From: Candidatus Margulisiibacteriota bacterium
GTDB lineage: Bacteria > Margulisbacteria > WOR-1 > O2-12-FULL-45-9 > XYB2-FULL-48-7
Direction: 5' to 3'
DNA: 17,090 nucleotides
Assembly: GCA_028717325.1 (NCBI GenBank)
Contig: JAQUOB010000012.1
Coordinates: forward strand, 1-17,090
Positions 7,694-14,910 of this stretch are shown here, piece after piece. Under the pieces are notes generated by a model. The model was not told the DNA's origin and ran no database searches. It worked only from the letters and a program-made list of their open reading frames with translations. The translations under genes and the position numbers were made by a program. Each line of letters begins with the position of its first letter. The first letter of the stretch is position 1.

Positions 7694-7775
7694 GGACAAA
7701 TTACGATCACTCTAAATGCCGATGTAATGAACGGCCTTTATACTAGGTCGGAACGTCAACAGAGGTTGATTAAAC
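7694..7775 (+). promoter_or_regulatory. Only sizeable gap in the operon; possible internal promoter
   Basis: 82 bases between otherwise touching genes. A -10-like TATACT lies at 7739-7744, but no good -35 is seen at the right distance (ATGCCG). AGAGG at 7761-7765 is the ribosome binding site of the protease gene. A hairpin terminator is not visible. Confidence 0.2.
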
Positions 7776-8855
7776 ATGGTTCTTTTATCAAATCAAATAA
7801 TCGATAGCATCAGAAGCCAGACAATCCCGGCCGCTTCAAAGCCCAAAACGCTTATCAACGTCAGGGACAGATTATTGACCCCTCTGGCCCCGGGCAATAA
7901 GGCAGCCGAAGAAGTTAGCCGGCAATTGAACGACCGTCTTAAAAAGATGCTCTTGTTATCAGAACCCGGCAATCAGGCCGCCTCGGGAGAAGAGCTGTTG
8001 CAAAAAGCCAACCAAACGTTTTTGGACCATACTAAAAAGAGTTCACTGTTCAAAGAAGCAGCGGAGACATTATCCGTATTAGGCCATGATCCCCGCCGGC
8101 TGTTTCAAAATTATGATCCCGATTTCGGGATCATCTCGCTACCCGATCTGCCCTTTCTGCTGATCGCGCAGGTAATCGCCGGCAGTTCCTCCGTGCAGGC
8201 GTTTACAATGTCGGGAATTCCTATTGTTCCGGATTCAGCCCTCTCAAAGGCGAAAGCCGGGGATAAAGAGGCGCTTCTGGCGATCAGGCATGAGCGGGCC
8301 CATTTTTCTTATCGAGCGATCCATAGAGAGCCATTGACCCTCGAAACGAGGCTGGTCACCGAATTGCACGCTTATTACGCCAGCTATATCGATGTTTATG
8401 GGATCGACAGTTTAAGGCAGAATGTCTTCGGCGCGGGAGAAATGTATGACGCCCTTGTTTTAAGCCGTCTCGAGAACGAATGCGAACGTCAGCACGATTC
8501 TTTGCCGGCCGACACCGCTCAAGGCCAAGCCATGATCGATTCCCTCATGCTCCGCGCGGCGGCGGCCAACGCGCTCATAGCGTACTTATTGACCGTCAGC
8601 GAGCCGCAATCGGTTTTAGCTTATTTGACGACTTCAACTTCATTGGAGCGGGTAATTGCCATGGAACCGCGCCGGGTTGTCGTGAATAAAACCATAGAAT
8701 TTTATGACCGTCATTTTTCCGACCTTGTGCCGGATTGGAGCCGGCCGGAACTGCCGCTTGAACATTACGATGAAGATCGATTTCAATACGCTCTTTTCGC
8801 GGGGACAAAACCCGAAAGTGAACCGGCGGAAAATAGCCAAAGGGAAGAAGTTTAA
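7776..8855 (+). CDS. HEXXH zinc metalloprotease (gluzincin-like), unknown family
   Basis: 359 residues. The helix LLAIRHERAHFSY carries an HEXXH motif (H172, E173, H176). Twenty residues on, TELHAYYASY offers E197 as a third zinc ligand, the pattern of gluzincin peptidases, so a peptidase is the best call. It could also be an inactive relative. Residues 1-120 are helical and charged. The tail (340-359) is acidic and probably disordered. There is no signal peptide and no transmembrane helix, so a cytoplasmic enzyme is likely. It is the only one of the last five operon genes without the shared N-terminal module. It is preceded by the only sizeable gap in the operon, but it overlaps the next gene by one base (TAATG). 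Position suggests it acts on, or together with, the AAA+ ATPase and the module proteins; that is inference. Confidence 0.75.
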   Translation: MVLLSNQIIDSIRSQTIPAASKPKTLINVRDRLLTPLAPGNKAAEEVSRQLNDRLKKMLLLSEPGNQAASGEELLQKANQTFLDHTKKSSLFKEAAETLSVLGHDPRRLFQNYDPDFGIISLPDLPFLLIAQVIAGSSSVQAFTMSGIPIVPDSALSKAKAGDKEALLAIRHERAHFSYRAIHREPLTLETRLVTELHAYYASYIDVYGIDSLRQNVFGAGEMYDALVLSRLENECERQHDSLPADTAQGQAMIDSLMLRAAAANALIAYLLTVSEPQSVLAYLTTSTSLERVIAMEPRRVVVNKTIEFYDRHFSDLVPDWSRPELPLEHYDEDRFQYALFAGTKPESEPAENSQREEV

Positions 8856-9172
8856 TGGTCACACCAATCACCAATAAACCAATAGCCAGATTGCCTCAAA
8901 AAGCCCTGCCGGCTTTGCGGGAGGCGGTCGATATTGACTCCTTTGTCCTCGGCAAAGAGAGGCTCGGCCCCTGCCTCACTGCTCTTTTCAAAAGACAAGG
9001 GGTTGAGCTTAAAAATATCCGTCTCGATATCATCGCTAAGATCAGATTGCTGGGAATGCAGCCCTCGCTAGCAGAGTGCGTGGCAACCAATGAAACTGCC
9101 GAGGATATTTTCTGCCGCCTGGATCTGTCAAATTTTCTGGGCCCAGATCAGACGCTATATATTTTAGGCAGC
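8855..9172 (+). repeat. Shared N-terminal module, copy 2
   Basis: Codons 1-106. KERLGPCLTALFK and AKIRLLGM are identical to the 10617 copy. Similarity to the other copies fades after ILGSK, earlier than in them. Confidence 0.85.
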
Positions 9173-10615
9173 AAAGAAATGCGGATCAAATGGCTGCAGG
9201 AATCGACAAACCGGCTCCAACCACCCCAAATAGAACTGCCCGAGATGATCGCCATTTCAGATAAGCTTAGAATTATGAAAGGCGAGGTGACGGTCGGCTT
9301 ATTTAAACAAGTTATGCAGGGCTATGAAATCAAAGGGCCAGAGGCTCAAGAACTTACAACTATTCTCAATAATCCTTCGAAAGAGGGAGAGGCTTTAACT
9401 TATGTATGCTTATTTGATGCGCGGGAATTCGCAAAACGGCTTAGCGAACAAACCGGCAGAAAGTTCAGGGTCCAGACAGAAGCGGAATGGATAACGGCTA
9501 AAGATAAATTGTCAGACATAAATTGGACATGGACAGAAACCGGAGGACCTGATGGTAATACTTTTGTGCTCTGCCGCCTGATCCGAGACCCCCTCCACAC
9601 CCGCCTCACCCTCTTCCCTACGATCCGTGCTGTCAGCTATGCGATCCGATTAGTCGAGGATATTTCAATGGGCCTGGAAGACAGATACACTCGCCCCTTA
9701 ACCTCGGCAGCACCTGCTCCAACCGCCGCCGCGCCCCAATCCCAAATAGAACTTCCGGAGATGGTCGATATTTCGGACAAGCGTAGAATTATGAAAGGAG
9801 AAATTACGGTTGGGCTATTTAAGCAGGTGATGCGAGGATACAGATTTGATGGGCATCATGCCGATACGTTTAAATCGATTCTTGATGATCCTTCGAAGGC
9901 GGCAGAGGTCTTAACTTACGTCTGTTTAATAGATGCGCGGGAATTCGCGAAACGGCTAAGCGATCTTACCGGCAGAATTTTCAGAGTTCCGACCAATCTG
10001 GAATGGGAAGCGGCAAAGATCTCGGTTGGCAATGTAATGTTAGGCCAACATCAGAATTGGACCGAAACGGAAGCGGATCCAAGCGGCGAGTACTTTCAAC
10101 GCGCGCTTAAATTCAATGATCATTATACCTGTTATTTCTGGTCTCGGAGCAAAGATAGTTCCCTTCGCCTGATCGAAGATATCCCGCCCGAAGCGGGCCT
10201 TGTTTCGCCAACAACGAATATCCTCTGGGATATCTTTAAAACCATCAAAGATCCCGGCGCTTTAAAGGGCAAAAAAACTTCATTCCCTTCATTCAGTCTA
10301 AGCCAGGAGCTTGAAATAACCGACGCGAGCCCGCAAGGCTTCACTTTCAAACTGGAAGGGGGAATGCTGCGCCAAGCAACCAACCCGGGAATAACCGGCT
10401 TCAGGCCGGCGAGCATATATGAGCCGTTAATAGGGATAGTGACCGAAGAAGGGGTTAAGTTCCCATTCTTTGGCGAAGAAGTGTATCGGCCTGACGACGA
10501 CCTTAATCAACTCGAAATTTCAAAAGAGGGCTTCCTCTATAGGGCAAGGAATAATGGCACTGATCTGAGAATAAATAGATTAACGGTATTGCTGATAAAA
10601 GGCTTAAGTAATTAA
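8855..10615 (+). CDS. Shared-N-module protein B with two SUMF1/FGE-sulfatase-like domains
   Basis: 586 residues. Residues 1-106 are the shared N-module. Residues 126-271 and 297-443 are two SUMF1 (formylglycine-generating-enzyme-like, C-type-lectin fold) domains. Each has MKGEVTVGLFKQVM, matching the family's 'EVT..qy..F' start, then DAREFAKRLS..TGR.FRV.T..EW, matching 'W.dA..fc.WLs..tGr.yRLPTEAEW', and ends in IRL(V/I)EDI, matching 'GFRLV'. The catalytic cysteines of true FGE are not recognisable, so binding rather than catalysis is likely. Residues 475-586 are an unrecognised beta-rich domain. An Ala/Pro linker separates the two SUMF1 copies. The segments at 239-263 and 413-439 are variable between copies and rich in NNY codons. 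AGGGAAGAAG precedes the start, which overlaps the protease stop codon. Confidence 0.85.
   Translation: MVTPITNKPIARLPQKALPALREAVDIDSFVLGKERLGPCLTALFKRQGVELKNIRLDIIAKIRLLGMQPSLAECVATNETAEDIFCRLDLSNFLGPDQTLYILGSKEMRIKWLQESTNRLQPPQIELPEMIAISDKLRIMKGEVTVGLFKQVMQGYEIKGPEAQELTTILNNPSKEGEALTYVCLFDAREFAKRLSEQTGRKFRVQTEAEWITAKDKLSDINWTWTETGGPDGNTFVLCRLIRDPLHTRLTLFPTIRAVSYAIRLVEDISMGLEDRYTRPLTSAAPAPTAAAPQSQIELPEMVDISDKRRIMKGEITVGLFKQVMRGYRFDGHHADTFKSILDDPSKAAEVLTYVCLIDAREFAKRLSDLTGRIFRVPTNLEWEAAKISVGNVMLGQHQNWTETEADPSGEYFQRALKFNDHYTCYFWSRSKDSSLRLIEDIPPEAGLVSPTTNILWDIFKTIKDPGALKGKKTSFPSFSLSQELEITDASPQGFTFKLEGGMLRQATNPGITGFRPASIYEPLIGIVTEEGVKFPFFGEEVYRPDDDLNQLEISKEGFLYRARNNGTDLRINRLTVLLIKGLSN
9230..9667 (+). 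repeat. SUMF1-like domain, copy 1
   Basis: Codons 126-271 of protein B. The framework (GEVTVGLFKQVMQGY, FAKRLSEQTGR, AIRLVEDI) is shared with copies 2 and 3. The variable segment at 9569-9643 has 21 of 25 codons ending in C or T. Confidence 0.8.
9716..9751 (+). repeat. Ala-rich inter-module linker, copy 2
   Basis: Encodes APTAAAPQSQIE between the two SUMF1 domains. It differs from 7157-7192 at 2 of 36 bases. Confidence 0.75.
9743..10183 (+). repeat. SUMF1-like domain, copy 2
   Basis: Codons 297-443 of protein B, with the same framework as copy 1 (GEITVGLFKQVMRGY, FAKRLSDLTGR, LRLIEDI). The variable segment at 10091-10171 has 20 of 27 codons ending in C or T. Confidence 0.8.
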
Positions 10616-10616
10616 C

Positions 10617-10958
10617 ATGGTCATACCAGTCACCTATAAACCAATAATCAGATTGCCACAAAGAAACCTGCCGGCTCTGCGGGGAGTGGTCGAGAGCGCC
10701 TCTTTTGTGATCGGCAAAGAACGGCTCGGCCCCTGCCTCACCGCCCTTTTCAAAGAGCAAGGAATCGAACTCAAAGGCATCTCCCTTGATAACGTCGCCA
10801 AGATCAGATTGCTGGGAATGAACCCCTCGCTGGAAAGGAGAGCGGCGGACGACGAAACTGCCGAGCGTATCTTATCCAGCCTGGAGTTATCGGTTTTCCT
10901 GGCGCAAGATCAGACGCTTTACATTTTAGGCGACAAAGGGAACATCAATCTGATGGCT
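10617..10958 (+). repeat. Shared N-terminal module, copy 3
   Basis: Codons 1-114. By hand alignment it differs from the 11980 copy at 28 of 114 residues (about 75% identical), with DNA similarity also obvious from the first codon. Confidence 0.9.
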
Positions 10959-11972
10959 ACTGACAAACCCATTTCAACTGCCGCCCCCGCGAGCCAGCCT
11001 AAAATTGTGATCCCCGAAATGATTGATATGGGGAATTATAGAATTATGAAAGGAGAGGTAACGGTTGGCTTATTCAAACAAGTTATGCAGGGCTATACAT
11101 TCATTATTGGGGGTAACGTCTCTAAATTTAGCGCTCTTCTCGATGATCCCTCGCAGGAAAGCAAGGCACTAACTTACGTAACTTTGTCTGAAGCCATAGA
11201 GTTTGCAAAAAGATTAAGTGATTTAACCGGCCGCAGATTCAGGCTTCAAACTGAAGAGGAATGGCTACAAGCCAAAGATCGGTTATCGGGGGATAATCGG
11301 ACCTGGACAACAACAACTGAAACAGATGAAACAGACGGTGGTAGTGGGATAGAGAGTTTTTACGTTCTCTGTAGCCTGCGCGACGGCCGCTCCTTTAGCA
11401 ACATATCCGATCATCGACGCAGTGACAAGGCCATCCGCCTGGTCGAGGATATTTCAACCGAAGCGGAGGAAAAGGCTAAAGACCAAGACGCGCTGGCGAT
11501 CGAAATGCGCGAGATGGTAAGAAAAGCGCTTTGGGAACAAGATCTTTCACTAAGTGGGATCGCCGGAATAATCCTCGAAAATGAGGCAAATATTTATCCG
11601 AACGATCTGAACAAAAAATCGATTTTTTTGGCCGAGCTGATCACGATGATAAATGATACATTCAATGCAGACGGCTATGTAGTAACTTACGACCAGCTGA
11701 TCAGGTCAATTGTCAACAATATAGACACGCCCCCAAACGCGGCCTTGATAGGCAAGATAATAGGTCGGCTGGCGCTTAGCGAAGATGACAGATTCACCTG
11801 TTTATTAAAGGTTATAGACGGAATGTCTTATACAAACAAAGGAATCGCTATGAGCGCCGCGGGACTGGACAATCACCGTTATAAAGCCCGATTAGTCACC
11901 AATGATATGACTGAAGAAAATATCAAGGCATTAGTAGATGGGATGGAGTCGTTTTTAACCGGAGATAAATAA
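10617..11972 (+). CDS. Shared-N-module protein C: one SUMF1-like domain plus common C-terminal module
   Basis: 451 residues. Residues 1-114 are the shared N-module and 129-280 one SUMF1/FGE-sulfatase-like domain (MKGEVTVGLFKQVMQGY, FAKRLSDLTGRRFRLQTEEEW, AIRLVEDIS). Residues 292-451 are a helical module resembling the end of protein A (AALIGKIIG, KGIAMSAA). The domain order is therefore a hybrid of proteins B and A, which suggests module exchange. Catalytic FGE cysteines are not apparent. The segment at residues 249-274 differs from both SUMF1 copies of protein B and is rich in NNY codons. It starts one base after the stop of protein B, with a weak AAGG site, so translation is probably coupled. 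It is presumably cytoplasmic. Function is unknown; a ligand- or protein-binding role is inferred from the fold. Confidence 0.85.
   Translation: MVIPVTYKPIIRLPQRNLPALRGVVESASFVIGKERLGPCLTALFKEQGIELKGISLDNVAKIRLLGMNPSLERRAADDETAERILSSLELSVFLAQDQTLYILGDKGNINLMATDKPISTAAPASQPKIVIPEMIDMGNYRIMKGEVTVGLFKQVMQGYTFIIGGNVSKFSALLDDPSQESKALTYVTLSEAIEFAKRLSDLTGRRFRLQTEEEWLQAKDRLSGDNRTWTTTTETDETDGGSGIESFYVLCSLRDGRSFSNISDHRRSDKAIRLVEDISTEAEEKAKDQDALAIEMREMVRKALWEQDLSLSGIAGIILENEANIYPNDLNKKSIFLAELITMINDTFNADGYVVTYDQLIRSIVNNIDTPPNAALIGKIIGRLALSEDDRFTCLLKVIDGMSYTNKGIAMSAAGLDNHRYKARLVTNDMTEENIKALVDGMESFLTGDK
11001..11456 (+). repeat. SUMF1-like domain, copy 3
   Basis: Codons 129-280 of protein C. It shares long near-identical DNA with copy 1 across MKGEVTVGLFKQVMQGY. 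The variable segment at 11361-11438 has 22 of 26 codons ending in C or T. Confidence 0.8.
11490..11969 (+). repeat. Common C-terminal module, copy 2
   Basis: Codons 292-451 of protein C, a helical partner of the module at 7217-7690. Similarity is patchy but collinear. Confidence 0.55.
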
Positions 11973-11979
11973 TTAGAAC

Positions 11980-12321
11980 ATGGTCACCCCAGTAGCTTTT
12001 AAACCAATAATTCGATTGTCTCAAAGAGCCCTGCCGGCTTTGCGAGGGGTAGTCGCGATCTCTTCTTTTGCCATCGGTAAAGATCGGCTCGGTCCCTGCC
12101 TTACCAAAATCTTCAAAACGCAGGGGATTGAACTCAAAGACATTCACCTTGATTCCATCGCCAAGATCAGACTGCTGGGAATGCAGCCCTCGCTGGAAGA
12201 GCGTGCGGCGGGCAACGAAACTGCCGAGAGTATCTTCTCAAGTCTGGAATTGTCGGCCTTCCTGACGCGGGACCAGGAATTATATATTTTAGGCGACAAA
12301 GGGAACATTAAGCTGATGGCC
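11980..12321 (+). repeat. Shared N-terminal module, copy 4
   Basis: Codons 1-114. Closest to copy 3. RLGPCLTKIF, AKIRLLGMQPSLE and LYILGDKGNI show the conserved core. Confidence 0.9.
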
Positions 12322-13428
12322 GCAGGGAGTGCCGAGTCCACCCCAGCCACTACAGTTCCCACCGCTCCCCAGCCGCCGCCTTCAGACAATCCAAGTACTT
12401 ATGATATCGAAATAATTAACAGAAGTCCGAGAGAGGTTTCATTTGTGATCAAAAATATTACCGCTAAACGGACCTCAATCTCAGCGCCAGGCTGTGATCC
12501 TATCAAAGAAGAGAAAATTATTTCTCTAGAAGCGAAATTGTCTGAAGATAAAATGGAGTTATCTTCGCCCGAACACTTGTGCACCGCCGTTCCAATCGTC
12601 ATTAACATCGAAAATTTAAGCGATGAAATTGAACAATTATCTTGGGCAACACCGAACCTGCGCAGTCCCTCTGATGGAGGGGATGGATATGAAGATTATA
12701 GAGTTGGCCTAAATTTATTTCAAATCGTCAAGGCAATTAGAGCGGAGGCGGCGCCTAAAGATCGGGCCGCGACCGAAGCTCCCCAGCCGCCGCTTTCAGC
12801 CGAAGAATTCCGGGCCAAAAATATCGGCCCTTCTTTATGGGGAAGATCTTACTCGGAAGAGTATGAGGCCAGATTAGCCGGTCAAGCGCCCTCCAAAATC
12901 ACAGCCGCACCCCTCCCGCCGGCAAGGCTTTATGATGAAAACGGGAACATTATTCAAGCGGAAAGTGAGCGGCGGGCCGCCCGGCTGGAAGAGATGGGTG
13001 TGAAACTTTATAGCTCTTATAATGTCACTGAAGATGTCGGGCCTATGAATTATCATCAAATAGAAGTTGAAAAGTTCAAACCCTATCCCGACTGGCTTAA
13101 AGACGGCTTGATCGCCCATTATGATCTGATCAGACGGGTCTTTGAATTGCACGGCAAAGAAAGGCTCGCCAAGATGTTCGAATGTCTTGGCAAACCGGAC
13201 ATTCAAATTCTTTTGAGGAAAGAATCCAATCAGTCGGGAACCCACCGGCTGATCGGGTCTTTTATAGAGCTTATGGAATTCATCGGGAAAAGCCGCTATT
13301 ATGACAAATTCGGCGCCTGGCTTGAGCGCAATCGCGAAGAGATCGGGAAAGACGGCCTGGGTCGTTTGCTTTTTGTCGCCACGAACGCCTCGCCGGAAGA
13401 AATAGACAGGATGCTGAATATTATTTAA
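11980..13428 (+). CDS. Shared-N-module protein D: beta-rich middle, helical C-terminal domain
   Basis: 482 residues. Residues 1-114 are the shared N-module. A Pro-rich linker (TAPQPPPS) leads to a probably beta-rich domain (about 139-255) of unknown family. A second copy of the linker (EAPQPPLS, about 266-273) leads to an unrecognised 275-482 region that is mostly helical from residue 370. The SUMF1 domain is absent. The middle-domain start (EIINRSPREVSFVIK) loosely resembles the last domain of protein B (EITDASPQGFTFKLE), so a relationship is possible but weak. The gene starts seven bases after protein C. No good Shine-Dalgarno is close (GGAG is 15 bases away), so expression probably relies on coupling. 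Its 3' end overlaps the convergent DUF2779 gene by eight bases with no terminator between. It is the last gene of the operon; function is unknown. Confidence 0.8.
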   Translation: MVTPVAFKPIIRLSQRALPALRGVVAISSFAIGKDRLGPCLTKIFKTQGIELKDIHLDSIAKIRLLGMQPSLEERAAGNETAESIFSSLELSAFLTRDQELYILGDKGNIKLMAAGSAESTPATTVPTAPQPPPSDNPSTYDIEIINRSPREVSFVIKNITAKRTSISAPGCDPIKEEKIISLEAKLSEDKMELSSPEHLCTAVPIVINIENLSDEIEQLSWATPNLRSPSDGGDGYEDYRVGLNLFQIVKAIRAEAAPKDRAATEAPQPPLSAEEFRAKNIGPSLWGRSYSEEYEARLAGQAPSKITAAPLPPARLYDENGNIIQAESERRAARLEEMGVKLYSSYNVTEDVGPMNYHQIEVEKFKPYPDWLKDGLIAHYDLIRRVFELHGKERLAKMFECLGKPDIQILLRKESNQSGTHRLIGSFIELMEFIGKSRYYDKFGAWLERNREEIGKDGLGRLLFVATNASPEEIDRMLNII

Positions 13429-14902
13429 CTGCCTGCTGCCGCAGTGACCGCAAAACCTCGATCATCCCTCTGGAATCGAGATCGCAATACTTAAGCAGAG
13501 CGGCCCTGACCTTCTGCCTGTCTTTTTCATCGACATCGTTGAAAGTTACCCGGTAATATTCGGCCGCGGCGACCTGGCCGTTACTGATCTCGAGGCCCTG
13601 GTAAGAACTGCCGGTGATGGCCGGCAAGACCCGCTTCAGCGACGCACTGCCTTCCTGGCCGGGATGATAATAAACAAAATTCTTGAACGGCTCAAGCAAA
13701 TCGACGAACCGTTTCTGGACAGCGTCCGACCAGGGCAGATAGTCGCGGTAAACCTCCGCCGCGTTCTTGATGACCTTTATCTCGAACGGGGCATAGTATG
13801 CGATGATCGAGCCCGCCTCCCCCAACCGTTCTTTCAGTTGTTTAAGCACTTCCGGCCGGGGATCGACGTCGCCCGGCGCCAGGTATTCGTAATGGACCGG
13901 CTCCGCGCCTTCTTTCTCCACCACATCCAGGGAATATTGGAACGGCACCTCCTGATAAGGGCGGGAATTATCGTAAACCGGGACCGCCGGCGCGATCGTT
14001 TCGAAATCCAGAAAATAGACCGGATAACTGATCTGTTTTAGAAATTCATTGAGCGCCGCCCGGTCGATGTGGGCTTCGCCCGTCTGGTGGCTCCTGACCT
14101 GGAGCGCCTGCTTTTCGTTGAGCTCTTCGGGCGGGATCTCGGCGATATTCAAAATGCCGCGGTCAAGCAGTTCGTAGCGGAACTTGCCCGCCCGGTAAAG
14201 GATAAAAATATGGTCTTTGTCGGGCAGAAAGCTCCAGCAGATATCTTCCAGCTGGCAGTCGCGCGGGCTGCTGCACTGCGGGCCGACCTTAACGTCCGGC
14301 ATCTCGCGGGCGGCAATGACCTCAAGCATCGAATTGATCTCTTGGGCCACGGTCTTTTGCCGGTGTTCGGCTTCGGCCGTGATATTTTCTTTGGTGAACA
14401 GCTTGGCCGGCTCGATCCCGCCCCGGCGGACATATTCATTATTAATGTGCATCAAATAGCAGCCGCGTATCTTGAGCCCCGCCCCTTCGTACGTGTATTT
14501 CTGGAAAGCCGCGTCGGCATAATGCTCGTCTTTCAGCTGGGTCGAGCTCTTGACCTCGACCAGGTCCCAGGCATCGTTCTCGACCGGGACCAAAATGTCG
14601 GCCAGGGCGTAAGCCCGGTTATAGACAAAACCGGCTTCGAACAGGGGTTGGCGCAGCTTGAGGGCTTCAATTGATTTTTGCGATTGCCTTTGGGGATCAA
14701 AATCGCGCTCGATCCTGATGCCGTCGGGATAGAGCTTCTGCGCCCACTCGCCGACACGCCGGCCTTCGTCAAAAACGGCCTGGGTGGCCGCGTCGATCCC
14801 CGGCAGGTCCTTTTTGCGGTTATATTCGTACCAGAGCAGTTTGGGGCATTGCAGGCCTTCGAGGAATTTACTCTTGGAGAGAACTATTGGAGGTTTATCC
14901 AT
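13421..14902 (-). CDS. DUF2779-type protein: Cas4-like Fe-S nuclease part plus DEDD exonuclease-like part
   Basis: 493 residues, close to the usual length of this family. The N-terminal half resembles PD-(D/E)XK nucleases of the Cas4/RecB type: D102 (YALADILVP) and E116-x-K118 (LVEVKSS) as the active site. C19 (LQCPKLLW) pairs with a C210/C216/C222 trio, fitting a Cas4-style 4Fe-4S cluster. The C-terminal half looks like a DEDD/RNase H-fold exonuclease: D299-x-E301 (YFLDFET), AYYAPFE at 368-374, and a final YCDLDSRGM (472-480). A cytoplasmic nucleic-acid nuclease is expected, but the biological role of the family is not established. AAAGG lies a few bases before the ATG. It follows the exported-protein gene by eight bases and converges with the AAA+ operon. 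Confidence 0.85.
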   Translation of the reverse strand: MDKPPIVLSKSKFLEGLQCPKLLWYEYNRKKDLPGIDAATQAVFDEGRRVGEWAQKLYPDGIRIERDFDPQRQSQKSIEALKLRQPLFEAGFVYNRAYALADILVPVENDAWDLVEVKSSTQLKDEHYADAAFQKYTYEGAGLKIRGCYLMHINNEYVRRGGIEPAKLFTKENITAEAEHRQKTVAQEINSMLEVIAAREMPDVKVGPQCSSPRDCQLEDICWSFLPDKDHIFILYRAGKFRYELLDRGILNIAEIPPEELNEKQALQVRSHQTGEAHIDRAALNEFLKQISYPVYFLDFETIAPAVPVYDNSRPYQEVPFQYSLDVVEKEGAEPVHYEYLAPGDVDPRPEVLKQLKERLGEAGSIIAYYAPFEIKVIKNAAEVYRDYLPWSDAVQKRFVDLLEPFKNFVYYHPGQEGSASLKRVLPAITGSSYQGLEISNGQVAAAEYYRVTFNDVDEKDRQKVRAALLKYCDLDSRGMIEVLRSLRQQAVK

Positions 14903-14910
14903 AATGCCTT

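Noticed and set aside
8855..11972. A complete diversity-generating retroelement within the window
   Set aside because: No reverse transcriptase motif (YxDD context), accessory protein or template repeat was found on either strand. Only the target-like segments are present.
8855..11972. Active formylglycine-generating enzymes for sulfatase maturation
   Set aside because: The SUMF1 framework is present, but the domains are shortened, the catalytic cysteine pair is not recognisable and no sulfatase gene is near.
6293..13428. Polymorphic toxin or effector/immunity array
   Set aside because: The constant N-terminus with varied C-termini fits superficially. However, there are no secretion signals, no recognisable toxin catalytic motifs and no small immunity genes between them, and the proteins look cytoplasmic.
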